A stretch of 64,000 nucleotides of DNA from an uncultured Streptomyces sp. (GCF_947488945.1 NZ_CANLBS010000005.1:310001-374000), one strand, 5' to 3'; positions 44,858-54,053 are shown, counted from the stretch's first letter. Made by a program: numbers and translations. Notes: generated by a model from the sequence alone, not told the origin.

Positions 44858-45718
44858 TCATTTCAGCAGCCGGGAGAGCCTTCGGTCGGCCAGCGGCTTG
44901 CCGCCGGTCTGGCAGGTGGGGCAGTACTGGAGCGAGGAGTCGCTGAAGGAGACTTCGAGGATGGTGTCGCCGCAGACCGGGCACGGCTCGCCGGCGCGGC
45001 CGTGCACCCGCATGCCGAGTTTCTTCTCCGCCTTGAGATCGCCCGCCGCCATGCCGGCGGACCGGCGGACCGCGTCCTCCAGTGTGGTGCGCAGGGCGGT
45101 GTGGAGGTGGGTGATGTCGTCGTCGGTGAGGCTGCTGGTCCGTTTGAACGGGGACATCCTGGCCACGTGCAGGATCTCGTCGCTGTAGGCGTTGCCGATG
45201 CCGGCGATCAGCGACTGGTCGCGCAGGGCGCCCTTGATCTGGCGGCGCTCCCCGGCGAGCAGGGCGGCGAACGCGTCACGGTCGAAGGAGTCGGCGAGCG
45301 GGTCGGGGCCGAGCCGGGCGATGCCGGGGACCGAGGCCGGGTCTCGGACGACGTACACGGCGAGGCGCTTGGTGGAGCCCATCTCGGTGAGGTCGAAGCC
45401 GTCGCCGCCGGTCAGCACGGTGCGCAGGGCGAGCGGGCCCTTGCCGGGGCGTGGGGGCGTGGCGGGGAAGGAGTCCTTCCAGCGGAGCCAGCCGGCCCTG
45501 GCGAGGTGGGTGATCAGGTGCAGGCCGTCCGCGTCGACGTCGAGGAACTTGCCGTGCCGGGCCACGGCGGTGACGGTGGCGCCCTCCAGCGCGGCCGGCT
45601 GCGGATCGTAGGTCTTCATGACGTTGATCGTCAGCGGCAGGACGCGGGCGATCTCCTTGCCGACCAGGTGGTCGTCGAGGAAGACCCGCAGGGCTTCGAC
45701 TTCCGGCAGCTCGGGCAT
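44858..45718 (-). CDS. Fpg/Nei family DNA glycosylase
   Basis: A 286-aa base-excision-repair glycosylase/AP lyase. The N-terminal PELPEVE gives the catalytic Pro and Glu after Met removal; GSTKRLAVYVV and LIAGIGNAYSDEILHVARM (helix-two-turn-helix) are conserved. The C-terminal zinc finger is complete (CPVCGDT ... CPTCQTGG). Length is near the family's 270-290. It removes oxidised bases such as formamidopyrimidines; the exact Fpg or Nei subgroup is not certain. No clear operon partner. Confidence 0.93.
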   Translation of the reverse strand: MPELPEVEALRVFLDDHLVGKEIARVLPLTINVMKTYDPQPAALEGATVTAVARHGKFLDVDADGLHLITHLARAGWLRWKDSFPATPPRPGKGPLALRTVLTGGDGFDLTEMGSTKRLAVYVVRDPASVPGIARLGPDPLADSFDRDAFAALLAGERRQIKGALRDQSLIAGIGNAYSDEILHVARMSPFKRTSSLTDDDITHLHTALRTTLEDAVRRSAGMAAGDLKAEKKLGMRVHGRAGEPCPVCGDTILEVSFSDSSLQYCPTCQTGGKPLADRRLSRLLK

Positions 45719-45772
45719 GCGTCCAGCGTGCCGCAGGCTCCGGGCGGTCGGCCACCCGGAGCCCGGTACGGT

Positions 45773-46630
45773 TCAGCGCAGTCCGTAGACCCGCGTGGCG
45801 GTCCCGGCGAACACCGCCCGCCGCCCGTCCTCGCCGAGGGTTCCGGTGAGGGTCCGCGCGGCGTCGATCACCTGCGGGTACGTGGCGGCGAGCCGGCAGA
45901 CCGGCCAGTCCGAGCCGAACATCAGCCGGTCGGGGCCGAAGGCGTCCAGCAGGGTGTCGGTGTACGGCCGCAGGTCCCGCACGGTCCACGTGCCGTGGTC
46001 GGCCTCGGTCACGAGACCGGAGAGCTTGCACACCGTGTTGGGCAGCGCCGCCAGCGCCCGCAGGTGGTCGGCCCACGGCAGCAGGGCTCCGGAGGCGATC
46101 GGGGGCTTGCCCGCGTGGTCGAGGACGAAGGTGAGGCCCGGCAGCGCGGCGGCCGCGTCGGTCGCGGCGGGCAGCTGGTGGGGCAGGACGACCAGGTCGT
46201 GCACGAGCCCGGCGTCGGCGACCGCGGCGAGGCCCCGCAGCACGTCGGGGCGGAGCAGCCAGCGGGGGTCGGGTTCGCCCTGGACCTGGTGGCGGATGCC
46301 GACGAGGCGGTCGCCGCCGGGCAGGGCGCGGAGCGCGGCCAGGGTGTCGGCGACGCCGGGCGCGGTGAGGTCGGTCCAGCCGACGACCCCGGCGACGAGG
46401 TTGTCGCCCGCCGCGAGCGCCAGGAACTCCGGGGTCTCCTCGGCCACGGTGACGGTCTGCACGAGGACGGTGGCGGTGACGCCCGCGGCGCGGGCCTCCG
46501 GCTCCAGGTCCGCCAGGGTGAACGACCGGCGCAGCGGCGCGAGCGTGTCGCCGGTGATCCACTCCTGGTCGCGCACGGCGAGGTCCCAGACATGGTGGTG
46601 GGCGTCCACCAAGGGCGTGGGTGCGGTCAT
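45773..46630 (-). CDS. Amidohydrolase-2 family lactonase, L-fuconolactonase-like
   Basis: A 285-aa TIM-barrel metal-dependent hydrolase of the COG3618 group. VDAHHHVWD, VLVQTVTVAEET, FVLDHAGKPPI and LMFGSDWPVC are the conserved metal and substrate loops. In the non-phosphorylating L-fucose pathway this enzyme opens L-fuconolactone after sugar oxidation. It lies one base after the mutarotase gene, itself overlapping the aldo/keto reductase gene, so the three form one operon. Substrate assignment rests on this context; L-rhamnono- or other lactones are alternatives. Confidence 0.82.
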   Translation of the reverse strand: MTAPTPLVDAHHHVWDLAVRDQEWITGDTLAPLRRSFTLADLEPEARAAGVTATVLVQTVTVAEETPEFLALAAGDNLVAGVVGWTDLTAPGVADTLAALRALPGGDRLVGIRHQVQGEPDPRWLLRPDVLRGLAAVADAGLVHDLVVLPHQLPAATDAAAALPGLTFVLDHAGKPPIASGALLPWADHLRALAALPNTVCKLSGLVTEADHGTWTVRDLRPYTDTLLDAFGPDRLMFGSDWPVCRLAATYPQVIDAARTLTGTLGEDGRRAVFAGTATRVYGLR

Positions 46631-46631
46631 C

Positions 46632-46943
46632 TCACAGCTCCCACGCGACCGGCAGCCCGGCCTCGGCGCCTTCGGCGGAGTAGTCGTGGGCGACGTCGAG
46701 GAGCTGGTCCATCCTGGCCTGCCAGGCGATGTTGACCGGCAGCTTCTCCAGCTCCGCGAGCATGCGGGCGTAGTCGTCGCACTCGATGACGTGGAAGAGG
46801 TCGGTGCCGCTGCGCCAGATGGTCCAGGAGGTGGCTCCGGCGGTCCGGATGGCGGCCGTCAGCTCGGCGGGCACCTCGCGGTGGGCGGCCTCGTACTCCT
46901 CGATCCGGTCGGCCCGGACCTTGGTGTGCAGGGCGATCTTCAC
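46632..46943 (-). CDS. L-rhamnose/L-fucose mutarotase family protein
   Basis: A 103-aa ferredoxin-like-fold protein of the RhaM mutarotase family (about 104 aa), which interconverts alpha and beta anomers. ALHTKVRADRIEEYEAAHREVP, SWTIWRSGTDLFHVIECDDY and WQARMDQLLDV are the typical blocks. GTG 46943 has GGAGAG five bases upstream and overlaps the aldo/keto reductase stop (GTGA). The next gene begins one base after its stop. Context favours L-fucose. Confidence 0.9.
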   Translation of the reverse strand: MKIALHTKVRADRIEEYEAAHREVPAELTAAIRTAGATSWTIWRSGTDLFHVIECDDYARMLAELEKLPVNIAWQARMDQLLDVAHDYSAEGAEAGLPVAWEL

Positions 46944-47941
46944 GGTCGCTCTCCGTTCGTGGTGGCGGGTTCGCGCAGCACGCCCTCGGCGCGCAGTTCG
47001 TCCCAGAGGGCGTCGGGGACGGGGGCGCGCATCATCGCCGCGGCGTCGCGCACCTCGTGGGCCGACCGGGTGCCGACCAGCACGCCGGCCACCGCCGGGT
47101 GGGCGAGCGGGTACTGCAGGGCGGCGGCGCGCAGCGGGACGCCGTGGCGCTCGGCGACCGTCTGCATGTGCAGGGCGCGGTCGAGCAGGGACATCGGCGC
47201 GGCGGCGTAGTCGTAGGTGGCGCCGGGGCGGGGGTCGGCGAGCAGACCGGAGTTGAAGACCCCGCCGACCACGACGCTGCGGCCGCGGGCCTGCGCCTCG
47301 GGCAGCAGCTCGTCCAGCGCGCCGCCGTCCAGCAGGGTGTAGCGGCCGGCGCACAGGACGGCGTCGACGTCGGTGTCGCGCAGGAAGCGGGTGAGCATCG
47401 CGGTCTGGTTCATGCCGGCGCCGATGGCTCCGACGACGCCTTCGGCGCGCAGCTTCTCCAGCGCGGGGTAGCCCTCGCGGAAGACCTGCTCGGCGTGGTC
47501 GTCGGGGTCGTGCAGATAGGCGACGTCGATGCGGTCCAGGCCCAGGCGTCCGAGGCTGTCCTCGACGGAGCGGCGGATGCCGTCGGCGCTGAAGTCCCAA
47601 CGCCTGCGGTGGGTGACGGGGACGGCGAAGCCCTCGTCGAGTCCTTCGACGGTGGCGTTCCCGGCTCCGGGCAGCGGCTCCAGCACCCGTCCGACCTTCG
47701 TGGAGACGGTGTACGCGTCACGGGGCCGTCCGCGCAGCGCCTCGCCGAGCCGGCGCTCGGAGAGGCCGAGTCCGTAGTGCGGGGCGGTGTCGAAGTACCG
47801 GACCCCCTCGTCCCAGGCGGCCTCCACGGCCTCGGCGGCCCGCTCGGGGGCGACTTCGGAGAACAGGTTGCCGATGGCCGCCGCTCCGAAGGAGAGTTCG
47901 GTGATCCCGACCGCACTGCGTCCGAGCGTGTTGCGCCGCAT
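46940..47941 (-). CDS. Aldo/keto reductase, probable L-fucose dehydrogenase
   Basis: A 333-aa aldo/keto reductase with the barrel's catalytic Asp, Tyr, Lys and His visible in YFDTAPHYGLGLSERRLG, VSTKVGR and VAYLHDPDDH. This subgroup includes NAD(P)-dependent L-fucose and D-threo-aldose dehydrogenases oxidising sugars to lactones. The downstream mutarotase and lactonase genes make that role likely. ATG 47941 has AAGGGCGG upstream. It is first gene of a three-gene operon under the promoter at 47980-48009. Dehydratase and aldolase genes needed to finish the pathway are not in the window. Confidence 0.88.
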   Translation of the reverse strand: MRRNTLGRSAVGITELSFGAAAIGNLFSEVAPERAAEAVEAAWDEGVRYFDTAPHYGLGLSERRLGEALRGRPRDAYTVSTKVGRVLEPLPGAGNATVEGLDEGFAVPVTHRRRWDFSADGIRRSVEDSLGRLGLDRIDVAYLHDPDDHAEQVFREGYPALEKLRAEGVVGAIGAGMNQTAMLTRFLRDTDVDAVLCAGRYTLLDGGALDELLPEAQARGRSVVVGGVFNSGLLADPRPGATYDYAAAPMSLLDRALHMQTVAERHGVPLRAAALQYPLAHPAVAGVLVGTRSAHEVRDAAAMMRAPVPDALWDELRAEGVLREPATTNGERP

Positions 47942-47977
47942 GTCTGCCGCCCTTGCTGATTCGCTTCCCGTACCGAG

Positions 47978-48009
47978 TGAATATTCATCGGATCACTGGA
48001 GCGCGTCAA
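47978..48009 (-). promoter_or_regulatory. Promoter with TGAATATTCA palindrome before fucose-type operon
   Basis: On the minus strand TTGACG (rc of 48004-48009), an 18-bp spacer and AATATT (rc of 47980-47985) form a promoter. A perfect 10-bp palindrome TGAATATTCA (47978-47987) covers the -10. Two flanking GTGA/TCAC half-sites (47977-47980 and 47993-47996) enlarge the dyad. A repressor responsive to the sugar is expected; none is encoded beside it. Confidence 0.6.
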
Positions 48010-48159
48010 CAGAACATGGGCGACCAATCCGCCAAAATACCGTCATACTTCGGGAGATCTGTCCGATCTCTTGACCGCGTGTCGGTGCGCGGCCCGTCGT
48101 GGGGCGAGACGCCGGGTGATCCCGTTCCCGCAGCCCGCGCCCCGGCGACGCCCGTCCCG

Positions 48160-49509
48160 CTACCGTCCGCCTCCGACACCCGCCCGCAGGTCCGCCAGTT
48201 CCTCCGCCAGGGCCGCTGCCAGCACGTCGAGGTCGGCGAGCGCCTCGCCGTCCGCGACGAGGCCGACCCGCACCCGCCCCCCGTACGGGGACAGGGCGAC
48301 GGCGAGGGAGTGGCCGCGGGCCAGCGGAGCCATCGGGTAGAGCGCGCGCAGCGGGCAGCCGCCCAGGGAGAGCGCCGAACGGGGCAGCGGGACGGAGGTG
48401 ACCAGTACGTCAAAGAGCATCCGGGCCGCGCCGCCGGCCAGCTGCGCGCCGAACCGGTGGGCCAGCGGCGGCAGCCGGTCGGCCAGTACGGCGACCGCCC
48501 CCGCCCCCTTCGCCGGGCCCGCCGCCTTGTTGCGGTCCATGGCGCCGCGGACGGACGCGAGCCGCCGTGCGCCGTCCGGTTCCCGTACCGGCAGGTCGAG
48601 CAGGTAGCCGGAGAGCAGGTTGCCGCCGCCGACCGGTCCGCCGGGCCTGCGGCGGGAGACCGGCACCAGCGCGCGCGGGTCGGCGACGGGCAGCGCGTCG
48701 CCGCGGCCGGACATCCAGCGGCGCAGGGCCCCGGCCACCACGGCGAGCAGGACGTCGTTGGCGGTGCCGCCGGCCGCCCGGCGCACGACGTCGACCGCAG
48801 CCGCGTCGAGGTCGGCGACCGCGAGCCGCCGGGTGCCGCTCGATCCGGCGGTCAGCGCGGTGGTGGCCCGGAGGTCCAGCCGGCCGGCCCGCATCACCGA
48901 CGCGCCCACCCCCAGCGCCTGGCCGGCCTCTTCGATCCGGCCGAGGGCGAGTTCGGCGACCGCGCGCGGCCCGGCGGTCCAGGAGAGCGGCGGCACCGGC
49001 TTGCGGAGCCCCGCAACCCGGCGCCTTCCCGACGCCGCGACGATCTCGTCGAAGACGCCCGCCCCGATGGCGACGGCCCGCATCCCGTCGGCCAGCGCGT
49101 GGTGCAGCTTGACGAGCACCGCGAACGCGCCGTCACCCCCGGTGAGCAGGTACATCTCCCAGGGCGGCAGCCCGCGGTCCAGCGGACGCTCCATCAGCTC
49201 GCCCGCCAACCGGACCGCACCGGCGCGGAAGTCGTCACCTTCCACCTCCACCCGGCGCACATGACGGTGGACGTCGAAGTGCCGGTCGGTGGACCACGCC
49301 TTGCCGCCCACCGGCAGCATCACGTCCCGCACCCGCATCCGCAGGCGGGGGACGGCGGCGGCGCGCTCACCGAGCAGCCCGAGGAGGCCCTGCGGCGTCA
49401 CACCGGCCACCGGTGAGAACTCGGCGAGCGCGCCGAGGTGCATGGGGTGGGCGTCGGACTCCAGGTGCCAGAACGCCAGGTCGAGGGGGGCCAGCAGCTC
49501 GGTGGACAA
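48160..49509 (-). CDS. Wax ester synthase/diacylglycerol acyltransferase (WS/DGAT)
   Basis: A 449-aa acyl-CoA-dependent acyltransferase that makes triacylglycerol or wax ester storage lipid at the membrane. The catalytic HHxxxDG motif appears as KLHHALADGM near residue 130; ending motifs NDVLLAVVAGALRRW and the N-terminal MSTELLAPLDLAFWHLES fit the family. S. coelicolor SCO0958 is a characterised member recalled from the equivalent region. The start is TTG 49509 with GAGG five bases upstream. It appears monocistronic. Confidence 0.92.
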   Translation of the reverse strand: MSTELLAPLDLAFWHLESDAHPMHLGALAEFSPVAGVTPQGLLGLLGERAAAVPRLRMRVRDVMLPVGGKAWSTDRHFDVHRHVRRVEVEGDDFRAGAVRLAGELMERPLDRGLPPWEMYLLTGGDGAFAVLVKLHHALADGMRAVAIGAGVFDEIVAASGRRRVAGLRKPVPPLSWTAGPRAVAELALGRIEEAGQALGVGASVMRAGRLDLRATTALTAGSSGTRRLAVADLDAAAVDVVRRAAGGTANDVLLAVVAGALRRWMSGRGDALPVADPRALVPVSRRRPGGPVGGGNLLSGYLLDLPVREPDGARRLASVRGAMDRNKAAGPAKGAGAVAVLADRLPPLAHRFGAQLAGGAARMLFDVLVTSVPLPRSALSLGGCPLRALYPMAPLARGHSLAVALSPYGGRVRVGLVADGEALADLDVLAAALAEELADLRAGVGGGR

Positions 49510-49715
49510 GGCGACCTCATGTCGTCGGGTGCGACGGGTGCGGCAGGCAGGACGGGACGGCGACGGCGGGGGCCGGCGCGCGGCGGACGTCCGCCCCAGT
49601 CAATCCCCCGCACCCGGCCGCGGCAAGGAGGCACGGGTGAGGGTGCGTCACCGGCCCCGGCCGGGCGACCGCACGCCGCGACGGGGCGCGACGGGCCGCG
49701 CCGCGGCGCCTGCGG

Positions 49716-51782
49716 TCACGGCCCGTCCGGGATCTGGAACGCGCACCAGACGCTCTTGCCGCTGCCGCGGGATTCCACGCCCCACGCGTCCGCGAGCCGG
49801 TCGACGAGCATCAGGCCGCGGCCCGACACCCCGTCCTCGCCCGCCTCGCGCGGCCGGGGCAGGGCGCTCGACCGGTCCTCGACGTCGACCCGCAGCCGCC
49901 GCTCGGGGCCGGCCAGCACCCGGACCGTCACGATCGCTCCGCCGTCGGTGTGCATGAGGGCGTTGGTCATCAACTCGTCTGCGGCCAGCTCGATCTCGTC
50001 GGCCCGCTCGCCGGCTCCCCAGGCCCGTACCGCGGCACGGATCATGTGCCGGGCGGCGCTGAGCGCCTCCGGGTCGTTCTGCGCCACGTGCTGCTGGAGC
50101 CGCCCGCCAGGCTGGGGCGCGTGCGTCGCCTCCCGGCGCAGCAGCAGGACGGCGACGTCGTCCTCACCGTTCCGCTCGTCGACGGAGTCGCAGAGCAGGT
50201 CGGCCATGAGCCGGACGTCCCGCGGGCCGTTGCGGACCATCGCCGTCAGCATCCGCATGCCCTCGTCGAAGTCGACGCCGGGGAGTTCCACCAGCCCGTC
50301 GGTGTACAGCACCAGCGTCTGCCCGGGGTCGAGTTCCACGGTGCTCACCGGGTAGGCCAGCCGCCCGAACTCGGCGGACAGCCCCAGGGGCAGGCCGCCG
50401 TCCACCGGCAGCTTGCGGCAGGATCCGTCGGCTTCCCGGACCAGCGGGTCGACGTGCCCGGCGCGGACCATCTGGGCGACGCCGGTCACCAAGTCCACCT
50501 CGGCGTACGTGCAGGTGGCGAAGCGGTCGGTGTCCAGCTCGGCGAGGAACACCGAGGCCCGTGCCATGACCGTCGCGGGCGGATGGCCCTCGGCCGCGTA
50601 GGCGCGCAGCACGATGCGCAACTGCCCCATGACGGCGGCCGCGTGGGTGTCGTGGCCCTGGACGTCGCCGATGACCGCCCCGACCCGGCCGCTGGGGAGC
50701 TGGATGAGGTCGTACCAGTCGCCTCCGATGTCGCGTCCCTGTTTGGCGGAGCGGTAGCGGACGGCGACCTGGGCGTTCGGCACGTCCGGGATGCGGCGCG
50801 GCAGCATCGCCTGCTGGAGCCCTTCGGCCAGGTCGTGTTCCTGCTCGTAGAGCATGGCGCGCTGGAGGCTCTGGGCGATCGAGGTGCCGAGTGCCACCAG
50901 CAGGTTCCGTTCGTCGGCGGAGAACCCCTCCCGGTCGTCGTAGAGCAGGCCGATGGCGCCGATCGGGCGGGCCTGCGCGATCAGCGGCAGGTAGGCGGCC
51001 GAGGTGATGCCGAGGTGACCGATGCCGTCCCAGAGGACGGGGTACGAGCCGGCGAAGTCGTCCGCCGACTCGATGAACCGGGGCACGAGGGTGCGGATCA
51101 CCTCGCTCATCGGATACGGCTCGTCCGTCCGGGTGAACCGGGTGCCCGGTACGAACGACCCCTCGGGCCCGTCCGCGACCAGGTGGATGCGTCCGGCCTC
51201 CAGCAGCCCCACGACCAGGCTGGCCGCGCCGAGGTGGGCGAGGCCCTGGGAGTCGCGGAGCACGTCGATGACGTCGTTGACCGTACGGGCGTGCGCCAGG
51301 GCGGCGGTGGTGGCGTCCACCAGACCGGTGCGCCGGCGCCGCTGGGCGTCGAGTTCGTAACGGGCCGTGGACTCGGCGAGTTCCTCGCTGGCGTCCCGCA
51401 CGATGCCGATGATCCGACGGGGCCTGCCGGTCCCGTCGCGCCGGATCACGCCCTGGGTGTGCGTCCAGCGCAGCGAGCCGTCGGGCAGCCGCATGCGGAA
51501 GTAGGCGCCGTAGTTGTCCAGACCGTCCTTCAGCGCCCTGGTCACCAGGGCGTCCAGGCGCCGGCCCTCCTCGGCCGGTACCCGCGGGGACAGGGAGGCG
51601 GGGTCACCGTCGTACTCGTCCGGGCCGAGGCCGAAGACCTCCAGCGCGGCCCGGTCCATGTGCATGCGACCGCTGTCCAGGTCCCAGTCGAAGCTGCCCA
51701 TGCGGTTCAGGGCGAGGCTGAGGTCCGGGTGGGCGGGCCAGTTCTCCGGGAGGGACAGGGCACCCGCTGCCCGATCGTCCAT
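49716..51782 (-). CDS. PAS-GAF-SpoIIE phosphatase-HATPase protein
   Basis: A 688-aa multidomain regulator. A PAS domain (about 15-130), a GAF domain (about 150-310), a PP2C-type SpoIIE serine phosphatase (about 335-540, RDIGGDWYDLIQL and VLYTDGLVE metal motifs) and a C-terminal RsbW-like HATPase (about 550-688, ELAADELMTNALMHT). Such proteins act on anti-sigma-antagonists in SigB-type partner switching, here joining phosphatase and kinase-like modules in one chain. ATG 51782 lacks a strong ribosome-binding site; it is the first Met consistent with the PAS start. No anti-anti-sigma gene is adjacent. Confidence 0.88.
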   Translation of the reverse strand: MDDRAAGALSLPENWPAHPDLSLALNRMGSFDWDLDSGRMHMDRAALEVFGLGPDEYDGDPASLSPRVPAEEGRRLDALVTRALKDGLDNYGAYFRMRLPDGSLRWTHTQGVIRRDGTGRPRRIIGIVRDASEELAESTARYELDAQRRRRTGLVDATTAALAHARTVNDVIDVLRDSQGLAHLGAASLVVGLLEAGRIHLVADGPEGSFVPGTRFTRTDEPYPMSEVIRTLVPRFIESADDFAGSYPVLWDGIGHLGITSAAYLPLIAQARPIGAIGLLYDDREGFSADERNLLVALGTSIAQSLQRAMLYEQEHDLAEGLQQAMLPRRIPDVPNAQVAVRYRSAKQGRDIGGDWYDLIQLPSGRVGAVIGDVQGHDTHAAAVMGQLRIVLRAYAAEGHPPATVMARASVFLAELDTDRFATCTYAEVDLVTGVAQMVRAGHVDPLVREADGSCRKLPVDGGLPLGLSAEFGRLAYPVSTVELDPGQTLVLYTDGLVELPGVDFDEGMRMLTAMVRNGPRDVRLMADLLCDSVDERNGEDDVAVLLLRREATHAPQPGGRLQQHVAQNDPEALSAARHMIRAAVRAWGAGERADEIELAADELMTNALMHTDGGAIVTVRVLAGPERRLRVDVEDRSSALPRPREAGEDGVSGRGLMLVDRLADAWGVESRGSGKSVWCAFQIPDGP

Positions 51783-51885
51783 GGGGGCAACTCTGCCACC
51801 ATTTGTCCGATTGTTCGAGTGATCTTCCGCTCCAGCCGCGGCCGCCCCCGCCGCGCCCGTGTTCGCCGCTCCCCCGCGCGCGGGC

Positions 51886-52992
51886 TCAGCCCGCACAGGG
51901 GTGAGGGCCGCAGGGAGCGACCGCGGTGCCGTCGCCCGGCGGCGGTCCGTCCGCCTCGGACGGGCCGGGGCCCGCCTCCATGCCGTACCAGGCGTCCGCG
52001 TCCGGCAGGGGCGCCTGCTCGACGAGCCCCACCGGCTCGTCCGGCACGAGGTCGTCCGCCGGCCCGTCCGGCATCCCCGGCGGCAGCGGCGCCGGGGGCT
52101 CGTCGGAGGGCTCGGGGGCGGGCGTCGACGGCTCGGGGGCCGGGGTGGCGGGCGGCTCGGGGGTGGCGGGCGCCCCGGGCACGAACGCGTCCCCCGGCGC
52201 GTACGGGGGCGGGTCGGCGGGCGTCCGGTCGGCGGCGCCCCCGTCGCCCGTCCGCCGTTCGATCCAGCCGTCGGAGCCGAGGTCCGCGAGGAGGAGGCTT
52301 CGGGCCGGGCGGGACGCGGCCTCGATGACGACGATCTTCGCCGGGTCGTAGCCCTTCCAGCGCTCGCCGCGGTGCAGGACCCGCCCCTTCATCGCGACCG
52401 GCGGATCGAGGGGGTTGCCGCAGGCGCAACGCACCCGGGGCACGCCGCGGGCGTCGACCAGGACGGCGGTGCCCGCCTGGAGCACCGCCTGGAAGTCGGT
52501 GGCGGCCCCGTCCCGGTACCCGTGGCCGGTGACGCGGGCGTCGGCGCGCAGCACCACGGGGGTCAGCCCGCGCAGGTGCCGTGCGATCTCGTCGGCGTCG
52601 GCGCCCGCCGCGCGGGCGAAGGCCCTGCCGCGGGCCGGGTCGTCGGAGAGCAGCCGCGCCTGGCGGGCCACGTCGCAGGCGGCGACGGACCGGGTGGCGG
52701 CGTAGAGACCGGGGGCGGTGCCGGAGACGGGGAGAAGGGTGGGGGCGGTGGTGGGCGTGGCGGAGCGGGACGGCTCCGGCGGCCTCGGGACGGTCTCCTT
52801 CCCGGCGGTCGACGCGGTGAAGGGCGCGGGCCCCGGCGACCGTGCGGGCTGGAGCAGCACGGAGGCTGCCACCGGGGTCCCCGTGGTGCCGTTGGCGCTG
52901 CCGGTCGCCCCGGCGCCGCAGCCCGCGACGAGGAGCACGCCGCCGCAGACCGGGGCGCACACGGCGAGCGGGAGTCGTCGGAGTGGGCGCAC
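51886..52992 (-). CDS. DUF6777-like lipoprotein
   Basis: A 368-aa predicted lipoprotein. The signal ends in lipobox LVAGC with Cys25. The mature region has a Thr/Pro-rich linker (about 26-85), then a conserved core (about 86-265) with VAACDVARQARLLSDDPARG, LTPVVLRADARVTGHGY, CACGNPLDPP and WKGYDPAKIVVI. I associate this core with the Streptomyces-specific DUF6777 family, function unknown. The last 100 residues are Pro/Ala/Glu-rich and end in a Cys-containing tail (PCGPHPCAG). GTG 52992 has AGGAGAG upstream. It is divergent from the yndJ operon. Confidence 0.72.
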   Translation of the reverse strand: MRPLRRLPLAVCAPVCGGVLLVAGCGAGATGSANGTTGTPVAASVLLQPARSPGPAPFTASTAGKETVPRPPEPSRSATPTTAPTLLPVSGTAPGLYAATRSVAACDVARQARLLSDDPARGRAFARAAGADADEIARHLRGLTPVVLRADARVTGHGYRDGAATDFQAVLQAGTAVLVDARGVPRVRCACGNPLDPPVAMKGRVLHRGERWKGYDPAKIVVIEAASRPARSLLLADLGSDGWIERRTGDGGAADRTPADPPPYAPGDAFVPGAPATPEPPATPAPEPSTPAPEPSDEPPAPLPPGMPDGPADDLVPDEPVGLVEQAPLPDADAWYGMEAGPGPSEADGPPPGDGTAVAPCGPHPCAG

Positions 52993-53100
52993 GGAACTCT
53001 CCTGCCGGTCGGGGTGGGCGGTCGGGTATCCCCATCTCTGCCGCACGGACCGTGGGCGCGCAATCCGGCGGCATCCGCACCACGGGCACCCCCCGCCCTG

Positions 53101-53129
53101 TTGAACACGTTCAATTCCTGCTCTAGGCT
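53101..53129 (+). promoter_or_regulatory. Strong promoter with TTGAAC-AC-GTTCAA dyad
   Basis: TTGAAC (53101-53106), a 17-bp spacer and TAGGCT (53124-53129) fit Streptomyces housekeeping promoters well. The -35 is the left half of the dyad TTGAACACGTTCAA (53101-53114), a pattern common for TetR-family operators. It drives the yndJ/DUF1990/lmf operon; the repressor is not in the window. Confidence 0.75.
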
Positions 53130-53171
53130 CGGAGCCGGACGATCGCACCGATCGCATGGGGGAAATGGACG

Positions 53172-54053
53172 ATGACCGCACTGGTGAATCTCGTCGTGAT
53201 GCTCGGCATGTTCGTGATCGTGCCGACCGGACTGCGCCTGACGGGCTCACGGGAGTTCGACCGCGTCCGCCGCGCCTGGCCGCTCTTCGCGGCGGCCGGA
53301 GCGCTGTCGCTGTGGCTGCCGCGCGGGGCGCCCGCCACCGTGCTCGCCGCCTGGTACGCCGCCGGCACCCTCCTGCTGGCCCTGCACGCGCCGCGCCGGC
53401 TGGCCAGGACCAGGGACGTGCGTCCGGCCGAACTCGCGGTGCTCACGGCACTGGTCTCCCCCGCCGTCGCCGGGACGGCCCTGGTCGCGGAGCGGGCGGA
53501 CCGGAGCCTGTTCTCCTTCGATCCCGGCCTGCTGGCACTGACCGTGCCGCACTTCCACTTCGCCGGGTTCGCCGCCGCCCTGGTCGCCGGACTGCTCTGC
53601 GCGGACACCGGGGACGGCCCCGCCGCCCGGTTCGCCGCGCTGAGCGTCCCGGCCGGCACTCTGCTCGTCCTCGTCGGCTACTTCCTGGGCGACACCGCCG
53701 AACTGGCCGGGGCGGTCGTCCTGACGGCCGGCATGTGGACCGTGGCGGCGCTGAGCCTGCGCCTGGCCCGCGCCCGGGGCACCGACCGGACGGCCAGGAC
53801 GCTGCTCGGGGTTGCCGCCGGCACGCTGGCGGCCTCCATGGTGCTCGCGCTGAGCTGGGCGCTGGGCGAGGCCACCGGACTGCCGCACCCCTCCCTGACC
53901 TGGATGGCCGCCACCCACGGCGCCGGGAACGCGCTGGGCTTCGCCCTCTGCGCGCTGCTCGCCCTGCGCCGCGTCCGGCGCCCCGCCCCCACCGATCCCG
54001 CCGTCCGCACCGAGTCTCCCGTCCGCACCGCACCGGAAGGCACCCACCCATGA
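53172..54053 (+). CDS. YndJ-like multi-pass membrane protein
   Basis: A 293-aa protein with about nine hydrophobic helices, resembling the Bacillus YndJ family, of unknown transport or structural role. LTVPHFHFAGFAAALVAGLL and WMAATHGAGNALGFALC carry membrane-embedded histidines conserved in the family. ATG 53172 follows GGGGGAAA. Its stop overlaps the DUF1990 gene start as ATGA. It is first in a three-gene operon with DUF1990 and a lipase-maturation-factor gene, a combination suggesting envelope or lipid metabolism. Confidence 0.8.
   Translation: MTALVNLVVMLGMFVIVPTGLRLTGSREFDRVRRAWPLFAAAGALSLWLPRGAPATVLAAWYAAGTLLLALHAPRRLARTRDVRPAELAVLTALVSPAVAGTALVAERADRSLFSFDPGLLALTVPHFHFAGFAAALVAGLLCADTGDGPAARFAALSVPAGTLLVLVGYFLGDTAELAGAVVLTAGMWTVAALSLRLARARGTDRTARTLLGVAAGTLAASMVLALSWALGEATGLPHPSLTWMAATHGAGNALGFALCALLALRRVRRPAPTDPAVRTESPVRTAPEGTHP

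Noticed and set aside
49581..49594. GGCGGACGTCCGCC palindrome upstream of WS/DGAT
   Set aside because: A GC-only palindrome in GC-rich DNA; the TTGACT nearby has no matching -10 at proper distance.
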